Source: Petrolisthes cinctipes
Lineage: Eukaryota; Arthropoda; Malacostraca; Decapoda; Porcellanidae
Reading direction: 5' to 3'
Length of the DNA stretch: 64,000 bases
Assembly (NCBI GenBank): GCA_033782935.1
Contig: JAWQEG010000474.1
Coordinates: 620,001-684,000 of the forward strand
The notes below the pieces were generated by a model. That model was not told where the DNA came from. It did not search any database and worked only from the letters and a program-made list of their open reading frames with translations. A program made the translations under genes and the position numbers. Positions 49,436 through 63,222 of the stretch are shown in pieces; positions within the stretch are counted from its first letter, which is position 1, and the number at the start of each line of letters is the position of its first letter.

Positions 49436-51489
49436 GTGTTAGAGTATTTTCAAAATACATGCTCAAAACATACTGAAAATCGATCTTTTAGGTGCACAAA
49501 AGTCGATATGTGCATGCATCTTCAGTACCCGTTTATATCTCAAATTCAGGCTCAAAACACCCGAAAATTCAATATTTTGGGGTCCCAGAAGCAATCTGTA
49601 CATGCCTACACAGTGCTAGAATACTTTCAAAATATAGGCTAAAAACATGCTAAAAATCGACATTTTAGGTACCAAAAAATCGATATCTCAAATTCAGTCC
49701 CAAAACACCCGAAAATTCGATATTTAGATATCCCAGAAGGTATCTGTACATGCTTACTCCATGTTAGAGTATTTTCAAAATACAGGCCAAAAACATTCTG
49801 AAAATCGATCTTTTAGGTGCCCAAAAGTCGATATGTGCATGCATCTTCTGTACCCGTTTATATCTCAAATTCTAGCCCTAAACACCCGAAAATTCGATAT
49901 TTTGGGGTCCCAGAAGCGATCTGTACATGTCTACTCCGTGTTAGAGTATTTTCAAAATTCAGGCCGAAAACATGCTGAAAATCGATATATTTGGTGCCCA
50001 AAGTCAATATGTGCATGTATCTTCTGTACCAGTTTATATCTCAAATTCAGGCTCAAAACACCCGAAAATTCAATATTTTGGGGTCCCAGAAGCAATCTGT
50101 ACATACCTACTCAGTGCTAGAATATTTTCAAAATATAGGCTAAAAACATGCTAAAAATCGACATTCTGGGTGCCAAAAAATCGATCTCAAATTCAGTCCC
50201 AAAACACCCGAAAATTCGATATTTAGAGGTCCCAGAAGGTATCTGTACATGCCTACTCCGTGTTAGAGTATTTTCAAAATACAGGCCAAAAACATACTGA
50301 AAATCGATCTGTTAGGTGCCCAAAAGTCGATATGTGCATGCATCTTCTGTACCCGTTTATATCTCAAATTCTGGCCCTAAACACCCGAAAATTCGATATT
50401 TTGGGGTCCCAGAAGCGATCTGTACATGCCTACTCCGTGTTAGAGTATTTTCAAAATTCAGGCCCAAAACATGCTGAAAATCGATATTTTTGGTGCCCAA
50501 AGTCAATATGTGCATGTATCTTCTGTACCCGTTTATATCTCAAATTCAGGCTCAAAATACCCGAAAATTCAATATTTTGGGGTCCCAGAAGCAATCTGTA
50601 CATGCCTTCTCAGTGCTAAAATATTTTCAAAATATAGGCTAAAAACATGCTAAAAATCGATCTTTTAGGTGCCAAAAAGTCGATATCTCAAATTCAGTTC
50701 CAAAACACCCGAAAATTCGATATTTAGTGGTCCCAGAAGCGATCTGTACATGCCTACTCCGTGTTAGAGTATTTTCAAAATACATGCTCAAAACATACTG
50801 AAAATCGATCTTTTAGGTGCCCAAAAGTCGATATGTGCATGCATCTTCAGTACCCGTTTATATTTCAAATTCAGGATCAAAACACCCGAAAATTCAATAT
50901 TTTTGGGTCCCAGAAGCAATCTGTACATGCCTACTCAGTGTTAGAGTATTTTCAAAATACAGGCCCAAAACATGCTGAAAATCGATTTTTTAGATGCCCA
51001 AAGTCAATATGTGCATGTATCTTCTGTACCCGTTTATATCTCAAATTCAGGCTCAAAACACCCGAAAATTCAATATTTTGGGGTCCCAGAAGCAATCTGT
51101 ACATGCCTACACAGTGCTAGAATATTTTCAAAATATAGGCTAAAAACATGCTAAAAATCGACATTTTAGGTGCCAAAAAATCGATATCTCAAATTCAGTC
51201 CCAAAACACCCGAAAATTCGATATTTAGAGGTCCCAGAAGGGATCTGTACATGCCTACTCCGTGTTAGAGTATTTTCAAAATACAGGCCAAAAACATACT
51301 GAAAATCGATCTTTTAGGTGCACAAAAGTCGATATGTGCATGCATCTTCAGTACCCGTTTATATCTCAAATTCTGGCCCTAAACACCCGAAAATTCGATA
51401 TTTTGGGGTCCCAGAAGCGATCTGTACATGCCTGCTCCGTGTTAGAGTATTTTCAAAATTTAGGCCCAAAACATGCTGATAATCGATAT

Positions 51490-54400
51490 TTTTGGTGCCC
51501 AAAGTCAATATGTGCATGTATCTTCTGTACCCGTTTATATCTCAAATTCAGGCTCAAAACACCCGAAAATTCAATATTTTGGGGTCCCAGAAGCAATCTG
51601 TACATGCCTACACAGTGCTAGAATATTTTCAAAATATAGGCTAAAAACATGCTAAAAATCGACATATTAGGTGCCAAAAAATCGATATCTCAAATTCAGT
51701 CCCAAAACACCCGAAAATTCGATATTTAGAGGTCCCAGAAGGTATCTGTACATGCCTACTCCGTGTTAGAGTATTTTCAAAATACAGGCCAAAAACATAC
51801 TGAAAATCGATCTTTTAGGTGCCCAAAAGTCGATATGTGCATGCATCTTCTGTACCCGTTTATATCTCAAATTCTGGCCCTAAACACCCGAAAATTCGAT
51901 ATTTTGGGGTCCCAGAAGCGATCTGTACATGCATACTCCGTGTTAGAGTATTTTCAAAATTCAGGCCCAAAACATGCTGAAAATCGATATTTTTGGTGCC
52001 CAAAGTCAATATGTGCATGTATCTTCTGTACCCGTTTATATCTCAAATTCAGGCTCAAAATACCCGAAAATTCAATATTTTGGGGTCCCAGAAGCAATCT
52101 GTACATGCCTTCTCAGTGCTAAAATATTTTCAAAATATAGGCTCAAAACATGCTAAAAATCGATCTTTTAGGTGCCAAAAAGTCGATATCTCAAATTCAG
52201 TTCCAAAACACCCGAAAATTCGATATTTAGGGGTCCCAGAAGCGATCTGTACATGCCTACTCCGTGTTAGAGTATTTTCAAAAAACATGCTCAAAACATA
52301 CTGAAAATCGATCTTTTAGGTGCACAAAAGTCGATATGTGCATGCATCTTCAGTACCCGTTTATATATCAAATTCAGGATCAAAACACCCGAAAATTCAA
52401 TATTTTGGGGTCCCAGAAGCAATCTGTACATGCCTACTCAGTGTTAGAGTATTTTCAAAATACAGGCCCAAAAACATGCTGAAAATCGATATTTTAGATG
52501 CCCAAAGTCAATATGTGCATGTATCTTCTGTACCCGTTTATATCTCAAATTCAGGCTCAAAACACCCGAAAATTCAATATTTTGGGGTCCCAGAAGCAAT
52601 CTGTACATGCCTACACAGTGCTAGAATATTTTCAAAATATAGGCTAAAAACATGCTAAAAATCGACATTTTAGGTGCCAAAAAATCGATATCTCAAATTC
52701 AGTCCCAAAACACCCGAAAATTCGATATTTAGAGGTCCCAGAAGGGATGTGTACATGCCTACTCCGTGTTAGAGTATTTTCAAAATACAGGCCAAAAACA
52801 TACTGAAAATCGATCTTTTAGGTGCCCAAAAGTCGATATGTGCATGCATCTTCAGTACCCGTTTATATCTCAAATTCTGGCCCTAAACACCCGAAAATTC
52901 GATATTTTGGGGTCCCAGGAGCGATCTGTACATGCCTACTCCGTGTTAGAGTATTTTCAAAATTCAGGCCCAAAACATGCTGAAAATCGATATTTTTAGT
53001 GCCCAAAGTCAATATGTGCATGTATCTTCTGTACCCGTTTATATCTCAAATTCAGGCTCAAAACACCCGAAAATTCAATATTTTGGGGTCCCAGAAGCAA
53101 TCTGTACATGCCTACACAGTGCTAGAATATTTTCAAAATATAGGCTAAAAACATGCTAAAAATCGACATATTAGGTGCCAAAAAATCGATATCTCAAATT
53201 CAGTCCCAAAACACCCGAAAATTCGATATTTAGAGGTCCCAGAAGGTATCTGTACATGCCTACTCCGTGTTAGAGTATTTTCAAAATACAGGCCAAAAAC
53301 ATACTGAAAATCGATCTTTTAGGTGCCCAAAAGTCGATATGTGCATGCATCTTCTGTACCCGTTTATATCTCAAATTCTGGCCCTAAACACCCGAAAATT
53401 CGATATTTTGGGGTCCCAGAAGCGATCTGTACATGCATACTCCGTGTTAGAGTATTTTCAAAATTCAGGCCCAAAACATGCTGAAAATCGATATTTTTGG
53501 TGCCCAAAGTCAATATGTGCATGTATCTTCTGTACCCGTTTATATCTCAAATTCAGGCTCAAAATACCCGAAAATTCAATATTTTGGGGTCCCAGAAGCA
53601 ATCTGTACATGCCTTCTCAGTGCTAAAATATTTTCAAAATATAGGCTCAAAACATGCTAAAAATCGATCTTTTAGGTGCCAAAAAGTCGATATCTCAAAT
53701 TCAGTTCCAAAACACCCGAAAATTCGATATTTAGGGGTCCCAGAAGCGATCTGTACATGCCTACTCCGTGTTAGAGTATTTTCAAAAAACATGCTCAAAA
53801 CATACTGAAAATCGATCTTTTAGGTGCACAAAAGTCGATATGTGCATGCATCTTCAGTACCCGTTTATATATCAAATTCAGGATCAAAACACCCGAAAAT
53901 TCAATATTTTGGGGTCCCAGAAGCAATCTGTACATGCCTACTCAGTGTTAGAGTATTTTCAAAATACAGGCCCAAAAACATGCTGAAAATCGATATTTTA
54001 GATGCCCAAAGTCAATATGTGCATGTATCTTCTGTACCCGTTTATATCTCAAATTCAGGCTCAAAACACCCGAAAATTCAATATTTTGGGGTCCCAGAAG
54101 CAATCTGTACATGCCTACACAGTGCTAGAATATTTTCAAAATATAGGCTAAAAACATGCTAAAAATCGACATTTTAGGTGCCAAAAAATCGATATCTCAA
54201 ATTCAGTCCCAAAACACCCGAAAATTCGATATTTAGAGGTCCCAGAAGGGATGTGTACATGCCTACTCCGTGTTAGAGTATTTTCAAAATACAGGCCAAA
54301 AACATACCGAAAATCGATCTTTTAGGTGCCCAAAAGTCGATATGTGCATGCATCTTCAGTACCCGTTTATATCTCAAATTCTGGCCCTAAACACCCGAAA

Positions 54401-55990
54401 ATTCGATATTTTGGGGTCCCAGGAGCGATCTGTACATGCCTACTCCGTGTTAGAGTAATTTCAAAATTCAGGCCCAAAACATGCTGAAAATCGATATTTT
54501 TAGTGCCCAAAGTCAATATGTGCATGTATCTTCTGTACCCGTTTATATCTCAAATTCAGGCTCAAAACACCCGAAAATTCAATATTTTGGGGTCCCAGAA
54601 GCAATCTGTACATGCCTACACAGTGCTAGAATATTTTCAAAATATAGGCTAAAAACATGCTAAAAATCGACATATTAGGTGCCAAAAAATCGATATCTCA
54701 AATTCAGTCCCAAAACACCCGAAAATTCGATATTTAGAGGTCCCAGAAGGTATCTGTACATGCCTACTCCGTGTTAGAGTATTTTCAAAATACAGGCCAA
54801 AAACATACTGAAAATCGATCTTTTAGGTGCCCAAAAGTCGATATGTGCATGCATCTTCTGTACCCGTTTATATCTCAAATTCTGGCCCTAAACACCCGAA
54901 AATTCGATATTTTGGGGTCCCAGAAGCGATCTGTACATGCATACTCCGTGTTAGAGTATTTTCAAAATTCAGGCCCAAAACATGCTGAAAATCGATATTT
55001 TTGGTGCCCAAAGTCAATATGTGCATGTATCTTCTGTACCCGTTTATATCTCAAATTCAGGCTCAAAATACCCGAAAATTCAATATTTTGGGGTCCCAGA
55101 AGCAATCTGTACATGCCTTCTCAGTGCTAAAATATTTTCAAAATATAGGCTCAAAACATGCTAAAAATCGATCTTTTAGGTGCCAAAAAGTCGATATCTC
55201 AAATTCAGTTCCAAAACACCCGAAAATTCGATATTTAGGGGTCCCAGAAGCGATCTGTACATGCCTACTCCGTGTTAGAGTATTTTCAAAAAACATGCTC
55301 AAAACATACTGAAAATCGATCTTTTAGGTGCACAAAAGTCGATATGTGCATGCATCTTCAGTACCCGTTTATATATCAAATTCAGGATCAAAACACCCGA
55401 AAATTCAATATTTTGGGGTCCCAGAAGCAATCTGTACATGCCTACTCAGTGTTAGAGTATTTTCAAAATACAGGCCCAAAAACATGCTGAAAATCGATAT
55501 TTTAGATGCCCAAAGTCAATATGTGCATGTATCTTCTGTACCCGTTTATATCTCAAATTCAGGCTCAAAACACCCGAAAATTCAATATTTTGGGGTCCCA
55601 GAAGCAATCTGTACATGCCTACACAGTGCTAGAATATTTTCAAAATATAGGCTAAAAACATGCTAAAAATCGACATTTTAGGTGCCAAAAAATCGATATC
55701 TCAAATTCAGTCCCAAAACACCCGAAAATTCGATATTTAGAGGTCCCAGAAGGGATGTGTACATGCCTACTCCGTGTTAGAGTATTTTCAAAATACAGGC
55801 CAAAAACATACTGAAAATCGATCTTTTAGGTGCCCAAAAGTCGATATGTGCATGCATCTTCAGTACCCGTTTATATCTCAAATTCTGGCCCTAAACACCC
55901 GAAAATTCGATATTTTGGGGTCCCAGGAGCGATCTGTACATGCCTACTCCGTGTTAGAGTATTTTCAAAATTCAGGCCCAAAACATGCTG
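51490..55990 (+). repeat. Three tandem copies of a 1,504-bp unit
   Basis: Copies span about 51490-52993, 52994-54497 and 54498-55990. Each holds three trimers. The odd 1,504 (three times 501 plus one) comes from an extra A in GGCCCAAAAACATGCTG (52466, 53970, 55474). Other shared variants are TCAAAAAACATGCTC, TTATATATCAAATTC, CCTTCTCAGTGCTAAAAT, GGGATGTGTACATG, TCCCAGGAGCG and TCGACATATTAGG. Differences between copies are very few, for example ATACCGAAAATC (54305) and GAGTAATTTC (54454). A more diverged relative precedes it at about 50.26-51.49 kb. Confidence 0.9.
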
Positions 55991-56340
55991 AAAATCGATA
56001 TTTTTGGTGCCCAAAGTCAATATGTGCATGTATCTTCTGTACCCGTTTATATCTCAAATTCAGGCTCAAAACACCCGAAAATTCAATATTTTGGGGTCCC
56101 AGAAGCAATCTGTACATGCCTACACAGTGCTAGAATATTTTCAAAATATAGGCTAAAAACATGCTAAAAATCGATCTTTTAGGTGCCAAAAAATCGATAT
56201 CTCAAATTCAGTCCCAAAACACCCGAAAATTCGATATTTAGAGGTCCCAGAAGGGATCTGTACATGCCTACTCCGTGTTAGAGTATTTTCAAAATACAGG
56301 CCAAAAACATACTGAAAATCGATCTTTTAGGTTCCCAAAA

Positions 56341-56364
56341 GTCGATATTATATCGTGCATGCAT
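56341..56364 (+). other. 6-bp insertion making a new dyad
   Basis: GTCGATAT is followed by TATATC (56349-56354) before the expected GTGCATGC. The result contains GATATTATATC, a perfect 11-bp dyad. The same monomer also has a shortened AATTTTGCCCTAAAC segment near 56389 where most copies read AATTCTGGCCCTAAAC. I saw no second copy. Confidence 0.8.
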
Positions 56365-57606
56365 CTTCAGTACCCGTTTATATCTCAAATTTTGCCCTAA
56401 ACACCCGAAAATTCGATATTTTGGGGTCCCAGAAGCGATCTGTACATGCCTACTCCGTGTTAGAGTATTTTCAAAATTCAGGCCCAAAACATGCTGAAAA
56501 TCTATATTTTTGGTGCCCAAAGTCAATATGTGCATGTATCTTTTGTACCCGTTTAAATCTCAAATTCAGGCTCAAAACACCCGAAAATTCAATATTTTGG
56601 GGTCCCAGAAGCAATCTGTACATGCCTACACAGTGCTAGAATATTTTCAAAATATAGGCTAAAAACATGCTAAAAATCGACATTTTAGGTGCCAAAAAAT
56701 CGATATCTCAAATTCAGTCCTAAAACACCCGAAAATTCGATATTTAGAGGTCCCAGAAGGTATCTGTACATGCCTACTCCGTGTTAGAGTATTTTCAAAA
56801 TACAGGCCAAAAACATACTGAAAATCGATCCTTTAGGTGCCCAAAAGTCGATATGTGCATGCATCTTCTGTACCCGTTTATATCTCAAATTCTGGCCCTA
56901 AACACCCGAAAATTCGATATTTTGGGGTCCCAGAAGCGATCTGTACATGCCTACTCCGTGTTAGAGTATTTTCAAAATTCAGGCCCAAAACATGCTGAAA
57001 ATCGATATTTTTGGTGCCCAAAGTCAATATGTGCATGTATCTTCTGTACCCGTTTATATCTCAAATTCAGGCTCAAAACACCCGAAAATTCAATATTTTG
57101 GGGTCCCAGAAGCAATCTGTACATGCCTACTCAGTGCTAGAATATTTTCAAAATATAGGCTAAAAACATGCTAAAAATCGATCTCTTAGGTGCCAAAAAG
57201 TCGATATCTCAAATTCAGTCTCAAAACACCCGAAAATTCGATATTTAGGGGTCCCAGAAGCGATCTGTACATGCCTACTCCGTGTTAGAGTATTTTCAAA
57301 ATACATGCTCAAAACATACTGAAAATCAATCTTTTAGGTGCACAAAAGTCGATATGTGCATGCATCTTCAGTACCCGTTTATATCTCAAATTCAGGCTCA
57401 AAACACCCGAAAATTCAATATTTTGGGGTCCCAGAAGCAATCTGTACATGCCTACACAGTGCTAGAATATTTTCAAAATATAGGCTAAAAACATGCTAAA
57501 AATCGATCTTTTAGGTGCCAAAAAGTCGATATCTCAAATTCAGTCTCAAAACACCCGAAAATTCGATATTTAGGGGTCCCAGAAGCGATCTGTACATGCC
57601 TACTCC

Positions 57607-57960
57607 GTGTTAGAGTATTTTCAAAATACATGCTCAAAACATACTGAAAATCGATCTTTTAGGTGCACAAAAGTCGATATGTGCATGCATCTTCAGTACC
57701 CGTTTATATTTCAAATTCAGGATCAAAACACCCGAAAATTCAATATTTTGTGGTCCCAGAAGCAATCTGTACATGCCTACTCAGTGTTAGAGTATTTTCA
57801 AAATACAGGCCCAAAACATACTGAAAATCGATCTTTTAGGTGCACAAAAGTCGATATGTGCATGCATCTTCAGTACCCGTTTATATTTCAAATTCAGGAT
57901 CAAAACACCCGAAAATTCAATATTTTGTGGTCCCAGAAGCAATCTGTACATGCCTACTCA
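57607..57960 (+). repeat. Single-monomer (177-bp) duplication
   Basis: Two successive A1-like monomers share two rare variants, TTCAGGATCAAAAC (about 57716 and 57893) and ATATTTTGTGGTCCC (about 57743 and 57920), spaced exactly 177 bp. The unit is thereby enlarged to 678 bp (57607-58284). This is the smallest whole-monomer duplication visible. Confidence 0.88.
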
Positions 57961-58264
57961 GTGTTAGAGTATTTTCAAAATACAGGCCCAAAACATGCTG
58001 AAAATCGATATTTTAGATGCCCAAAGTCAATATGTGCATGTATCTTCTGTACCCGTTTATATCTCAAATTCAGGCTCAAAACACCCGAAAATTCAATATT
58101 TTGGGGTCCCAGAAGCAATCTGTACATGCCTACACAGTGCTAGAATATTTTCAAAATATAGGCTAAAAACATGCTAAAAATCGACATTTTAGGTGCCAAA
58201 AAATCGATATCTCAAATTCAGTCCCAAAACACCCGAAAATTCGATATTTAGAGGTCCCAGAAGC

Positions 58265-59015
58265 GATCTGTACATGCCTACTCCGTGTTAGAGTATTTTC
58301 AAAATACAGGCCAAAAACATACTGAAAATCGATCTTTTAGGTGCACAAAAGTCGATATGTGCATGCCTCTTCAGTACCCGTTTATATCTCAAATTCTGGC
58401 CCTAAACACCCGAAAATTCGATATTTTGGGGTCCCAGAAGCGATCTGTACATGCCTACTCCGTGTTAGTGTATTTTCAAAATTCAGGCCCAAAATATGCT
58501 GAAAATCGATATTTTTGGTGCCCAAAGTCAATATGTGCATGTATCTTCTGTACCCGTTTATATCTCAAATTCAGGCTCAAAACACCCGAAAATTCAATAT
58601 TTTGGGGTCCCAGAAGCAATCTGTACATGCCTACTCAGTGCTAGAATATTTTCAAAATATAGGCTAAAAACATGCTAAAAATTGATCTTTTAGGTGCCAA
58701 AAAGTCGATATCTCAAATTCAGTCCCAAAACACCCGAAAATTCGATATTTAGGGGTCCCAGAAGCGACCTGTACATGCCTACTCCGTGTTAGAGTATTTT
58801 CAAAATACATGCTCAAAACATACTGAAAATCGATATTTTAGATGCCCAAAGTCAATATGTGCATGTATCTTCTGTACCCGTTTATATCTCAAATTCAGGC
58901 TCAAAACACCCGAAAATTCAATATTTTGGGGTCCTAGAAGCAATCTGTACATGCCTACACAGTGCTAGAATATTTTCAAAATATAGGCTAAAAACATGCT
59001 AAAAATCGACATTTT
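58265..59015 (+). repeat. Block paired with 62.45-63.20 kb (offset 4,185)
   Basis: Shared markers are CCGTGTTAGTGTATTTTC (58461/62646), an A/B fusion monomer in which ACATACTGAAAATCG runs into ATATTTTAGATGCCC (58786/62971), and GGGGTCCTAGAAGC. The fusion monomer removes one full monomer and leaves a 324-bp dimer unit. Confidence 0.78.
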
Positions 59016-60039
59016 AGGTGCCTAAAAATCGATATCTCAAATTCAGTCCCAAAACACCCGAAAATTCGATATTTAGAGGTCCCAGAAGGTATCTGTACAT
59101 GCTTACTCCGTGTTAGAGTATTTTCAAAATACAGGCCAAAAACATACTGAAAATCGATCTTTTAGGTGCACAAAAGTCGATATGTGCATGCATCTTCAGT
59201 ACCCGTTTATATTTCAAATTCAGGATCAAAACACCCGAAAATTCAATATTTTTGGGTCCCAGAAGCAATCTGTACATGCCTACTCAGTGTTAGAGTATTT
59301 TCAAAATACAGGCCCAAAACATGCTGAAAATCGATATTTTAGATGCCCAAAGTCAATATGTGCATGTATCTTCTGTACCCGTTTATATCTCAAATTCAGG
59401 CTCAAAACACCCGAAAATTCAATATTTTGGGGTCCCAGAAGCAATCTGTACATGCCTACACAGTGCTAGAATATTTTCAAAATATAGGCTAAAAACATGC
59501 TAAAAATCGACATTTTAGGTGCCAAAAAATCGATATCTCAAATTCACTCCCAAAACACCCGAAAATTCGATATTTAGAGGTCCCAGAAGGTATCTGTACA
59601 TGCCTACTCCGTGTTAGAGTATTTTCAAAATACAGGCCAAAAACATACTGAAAATCGATCTTTTAGGTGCCCAAAAGTCGTTATGTGCATGCATCTTCTG
59701 TACCCGTTTATATCTCAAATTCTGGCCCTAAACACCCGAAAATTCGATATTTTGGGGTCCCAGAAGCGATCTGTACATGCCTACTCCGTGTTAGAGTATT
59801 TTCAAAATTCAGGCTCAAAACATGCTGAAAATCGATATTTTTGGTGCCCAAAGTCAATATGTGCATGTATCTTCTGTACCCGTTTATATCTCAAATTCAG
59901 GCTCAAAACACCCGAAAATTCAATATTTTGGGGTCCCAGAAGCAATCTGTACATGCCTCCTCAGTCCTAAAATATTTTCAAAATATAGGCTAAAAACATG
60001 CTAAAAATCGATCTTTTAGGTGCCAAAAAGTCGATATCT

Positions 60040-60722
60040 CAAATTCAGTTCCAAAACACCCGAAAATTCGATATTTAGGGGTCCCAGAAGCGATCTGTAC
60101 ATGCCTACTCCGTGTTAGAGTATTTTCAAAATACATGCTCAAAACATACTGAAAATCGATCTTTTAGGTGCACAAAAGTCGATATGTGCATGCATCTTCA
60201 GTACCCGTTTATATTTCAAATTCAGGATCAAAACACCCGAAAATTTTATATTTTGGGGTCCCAGAAGCAATCTGTACATGCCTACTCAGTGTTAGAGTAT
60301 TTTCAAAATACAGGCCCAAAACATGCTGAAAATCGATATTTTAGATGCCCAAAGTCAATATGTGCATGTATCTTCTGTACCCGTTTATATCTCAAATTCA
60401 GGCTCAAAACACCCGAAAATTCAATATTTTGGGGTCCCAGAAGCAATCTGTACATGCCTACACAGTGCTAGAATATTTTCAAAATATAGGCTAAAAACAT
60501 GCTAAAAATCGACATTTTAGGTGCCAAAAAATCGATATCTCAAATTCAGTCCCAAAACACCCGAAAATTCGATATTTAGAGGTCCCAGAAGGGATCTGTA
60601 CATGCCTACTCCGTGTTAGAGTATTTTCAAAATACAGGCCAAAAACATACTGAAAATCGATCTTTTAGGTGCCCAAAAGTCGATATGTGCATGCATCTTC
60701 AGTACCCGTTTATATCTCAAAT
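60040..60722 (+). repeat. Block paired with 63.22-63.91 kb (offset 3,183)
   Basis: Shared variants are CAGTTCCAAAACACCC (60046/63229), TATATTTCAAATTCAGGATC, GAAAATTTTATATTTTGG (60240/63423) and AGAAGGGATCTGTACATG. The downstream copy has a private CATGTGTAAAATCG near 63681. Confidence 0.78.
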
Positions 60723-60869
60723 TCTGGCCCTAAACACCCGAAAATTCGATATTTTGGGGTCCCAGAAGCGATCTGTACATGCCTACACCGTGTTCGAGTA
60801 TTTTCAAAATTCAGGCCCAAAACATGCTGAAAATCGATATTTTTGGTGCCCAAAGTCAATATGTGCATG

Positions 60870-62240
60870 TATCTTCTGTTCCCGTTTATATCTCAAATTC
60901 AGGCTCAAAACACCCGAGAATTCAATATTTTGGGGTCCCAGAAGCAATCTGTACATGCCTACTCAGTGCTAGAATATTTTCAAAATATAGGCTAAAAACA
61001 TGCTAAAAATCGACATTTTAGGTGCCAAAAAATCGATATCTCAAATTCAGTCCCAAAACACCCGAAAATTCGATATTTAGAGGTCCCAGAAGGTATCTGT
61101 ACATGCCTACTCCGTGTTAGAGTATTTTTAAAATACAGGCCAAAAACATACTGAAAATCGATCTTTTAGGTGGCCAAAAGTCGATATGTGCATGCATCTT
61201 CTGTACCCGTTTATATCTCAAATTCTGGCCCTAAACACCCGAAAATTCGATATTTTGGGGTCCCAGAAGCAATCTGTACATGCCTACTCCGTGTTAGAGT
61301 ATTTTCAAAATACAAGCCAAAAACATACTGAAAATCGATCTTTTAGGTGCCCAAAAGTCGATATGTGCATGCATCTTCTGTACCCGTTTATATCTCAAAT
61401 TATGGCCCTAAACACCCGAAAATTCGATATTTTGGGGACCCAGAAGCAATCTGTACATGCCTACTCAGTGTTAGAGTATTTTCAAAATACAGGCCCAAAA
61501 CATGCTGAAAATCGATATTTTAGATGCCCAAAGTCAATATGTGCATGTATCTTCTGTACCCGTTTATATCTCAAATTCAGGCTCAAAACACCCGAGAATT
61601 CAATATTTTGGGGTCCCAGAAGCAATCTGTACATGCCTACTCAGTGCTAGAATATTTTCAAAATATAGGCTAAAAACATGCTAAAAATCGACATTTTAGG
61701 TGCCAAAAAATCGATATCTCAAATTCAGTCCCAAAACACCCGAAAATTCGATATTTAGAGGTCCCAGAAGGTATCTGTACATGCCTACTCCGTGTTAGAG
61801 TATTTTTAAAATACAGGCCAAAAACATACTGAAAATCGATCTTTTAGGTGGCCAAAAGTCGATATGTGCATGCATCTTCTGTACCCGTTTATATCTCAAA
61901 TTCTGGCCCTAAACACCCGAAAATTCGATATTTTGGGGTCCCAGAAGCAATCTGTACATGCCTACTCCGTGTTAGAGTATTTTCAAAATACAAGCCAAAA
62001 ACATACTGAAAATCGATCTTTTAGGTGCCCAAAAGTCGATATGTGCATGCATCTTCTGTACCCGTTTATATCTCAAATTATGGCCCTAAACACCCGAAAA
62101 TTCGATATTTTGGGGACCCAGAAGCAATCTGTACATGCCTACTCAGTGTTAGAGTATTTTCAAAATACAGGCCCAAAACATGCTGAAAATCGATATTTTA
62201 GATGCCCAAAGTCAATATGTGCATGTTTCTTCTGTACCCG
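60870..62240 (+). repeat. 678-bp tandem duplication of a four-monomer unit
   Basis: Offset 678 links ACACCCGAGAATTC (60912/61590), GTATTTTTAAAATACAGG, TTTTAGGTGGCCAAAAG, ATACAAGCCAAAAAC and TTTTGGGGACCCAG. 678 is one trimer plus one 177-bp monomer. Boundaries fall at about 60845-60913 on the left and 62211-62271 on the right. The copies look almost identical. Confidence 0.85.
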
Positions 62241-62449
62241 TTTATATCTCAAATTCAGGCTCAAAACACCCGAAAATTCCATATTTTGGGGTCCCAGAAG
62301 CAATCTGTACATGCCTACACAGTGCTAGAATATTTTCAAAATATAGGCTAAAAACATGCTGAAAATCGATATTTTAGGTGCCAAAAAATCGATATCTCAA
62401 ATTCAGTCCCAAAACACCCGAAAATTCGATATTTAGAGGTCCCAGAAGG

Positions 62450-63200
62450 TATCTGTACATGCCTACTCCGTGTTAGAGTATTTTCAAAATACAGGCCAAA
62501 AACATACTGAAAATCGATATTTTAGGTGCCCAAAAGTCGATATGTGCATGCATCTTAAGTACCCGTTTATATCTCAAATTCTGGCCCTAAACACCCGAAA
62601 ATTCGATATTTTGGGGTCCCAGAAGCGATCTGTACATGCCTACTCCGTGTTAGTGTATTTTCAAAATTCAGGCCCAAAACATGCTGAAAATCGATATTTT
62701 TGGTGCCCAAAGTCAATATGTGCATGTATCTTCTGTACCCGTTTATATCTCAAATTCAGGCTCAAAACACCCGAAAATTCAATATTTTGGGGTCCCAGAA
62801 GCAATCTGTACATGCCTACTCAGTGCTAGAATATTTTCAAAATATAGGCTAAAAACATGCTAAAAATCGATCTTTTAGGTGCCAAAAAGTCGATATCTCA
62901 AATTCAGTCCCAAAACACCCGAAAATTCGATATTTAGGGGTCCCAGAAGCGATCTGTACATGCCTACTCCGTGTTAGAGTATTTTCAAAATACATGCTCA
63001 AAACATACTGAAAATCGATATTTTAGATGCCCAAAGTCAATATGTGCATGTATCTTCTGTACCCGCTTATATCTCAAATTCAGGCTCAAAACACCCGAAA
63101 ATTCAATATTTTGGGGTCCTAGAAGCAATCTGTACATGCCTACACAGTGCTAGAATATTTTCAAAATATAGGCTAAAAACATGCTAAAAATCGACATTTT
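62450..63200 (+). repeat. Block paired with 58.27-59.02 kb
   Basis: It contains the same GTTAGTGTATTTTC, A/B fusion monomer and GGTCCTAGAAGC as the partner. Immediately downstream the best match switches to 60.0-60.7 kb, so a junction lies near 63200. Confidence 0.75.
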
Positions 63201-63222
63201 AGGTGCCAAAAAGTCGATATCT

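Larger units (their letters stand above)
46960..50150 (+). repeat. 1,828-bp tandem duplication
   Basis: Offsets of 1,827-1,828 link ACTCCATGTTAGAG, ACACCCAAAAATTCG, GAATACTTTC, TTTTAGGTACCAAAAAATCG and TAGATATCCCAGAAGG (about 47896/49723). The second copy is one base short in its C2 monomer. Private changes include GTGATCTATACATG near 48089 and GGCCGAAAACATG near 49963. The tail of the first copy relates to the end of the 5,447-bp unit. Confidence 0.75.
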
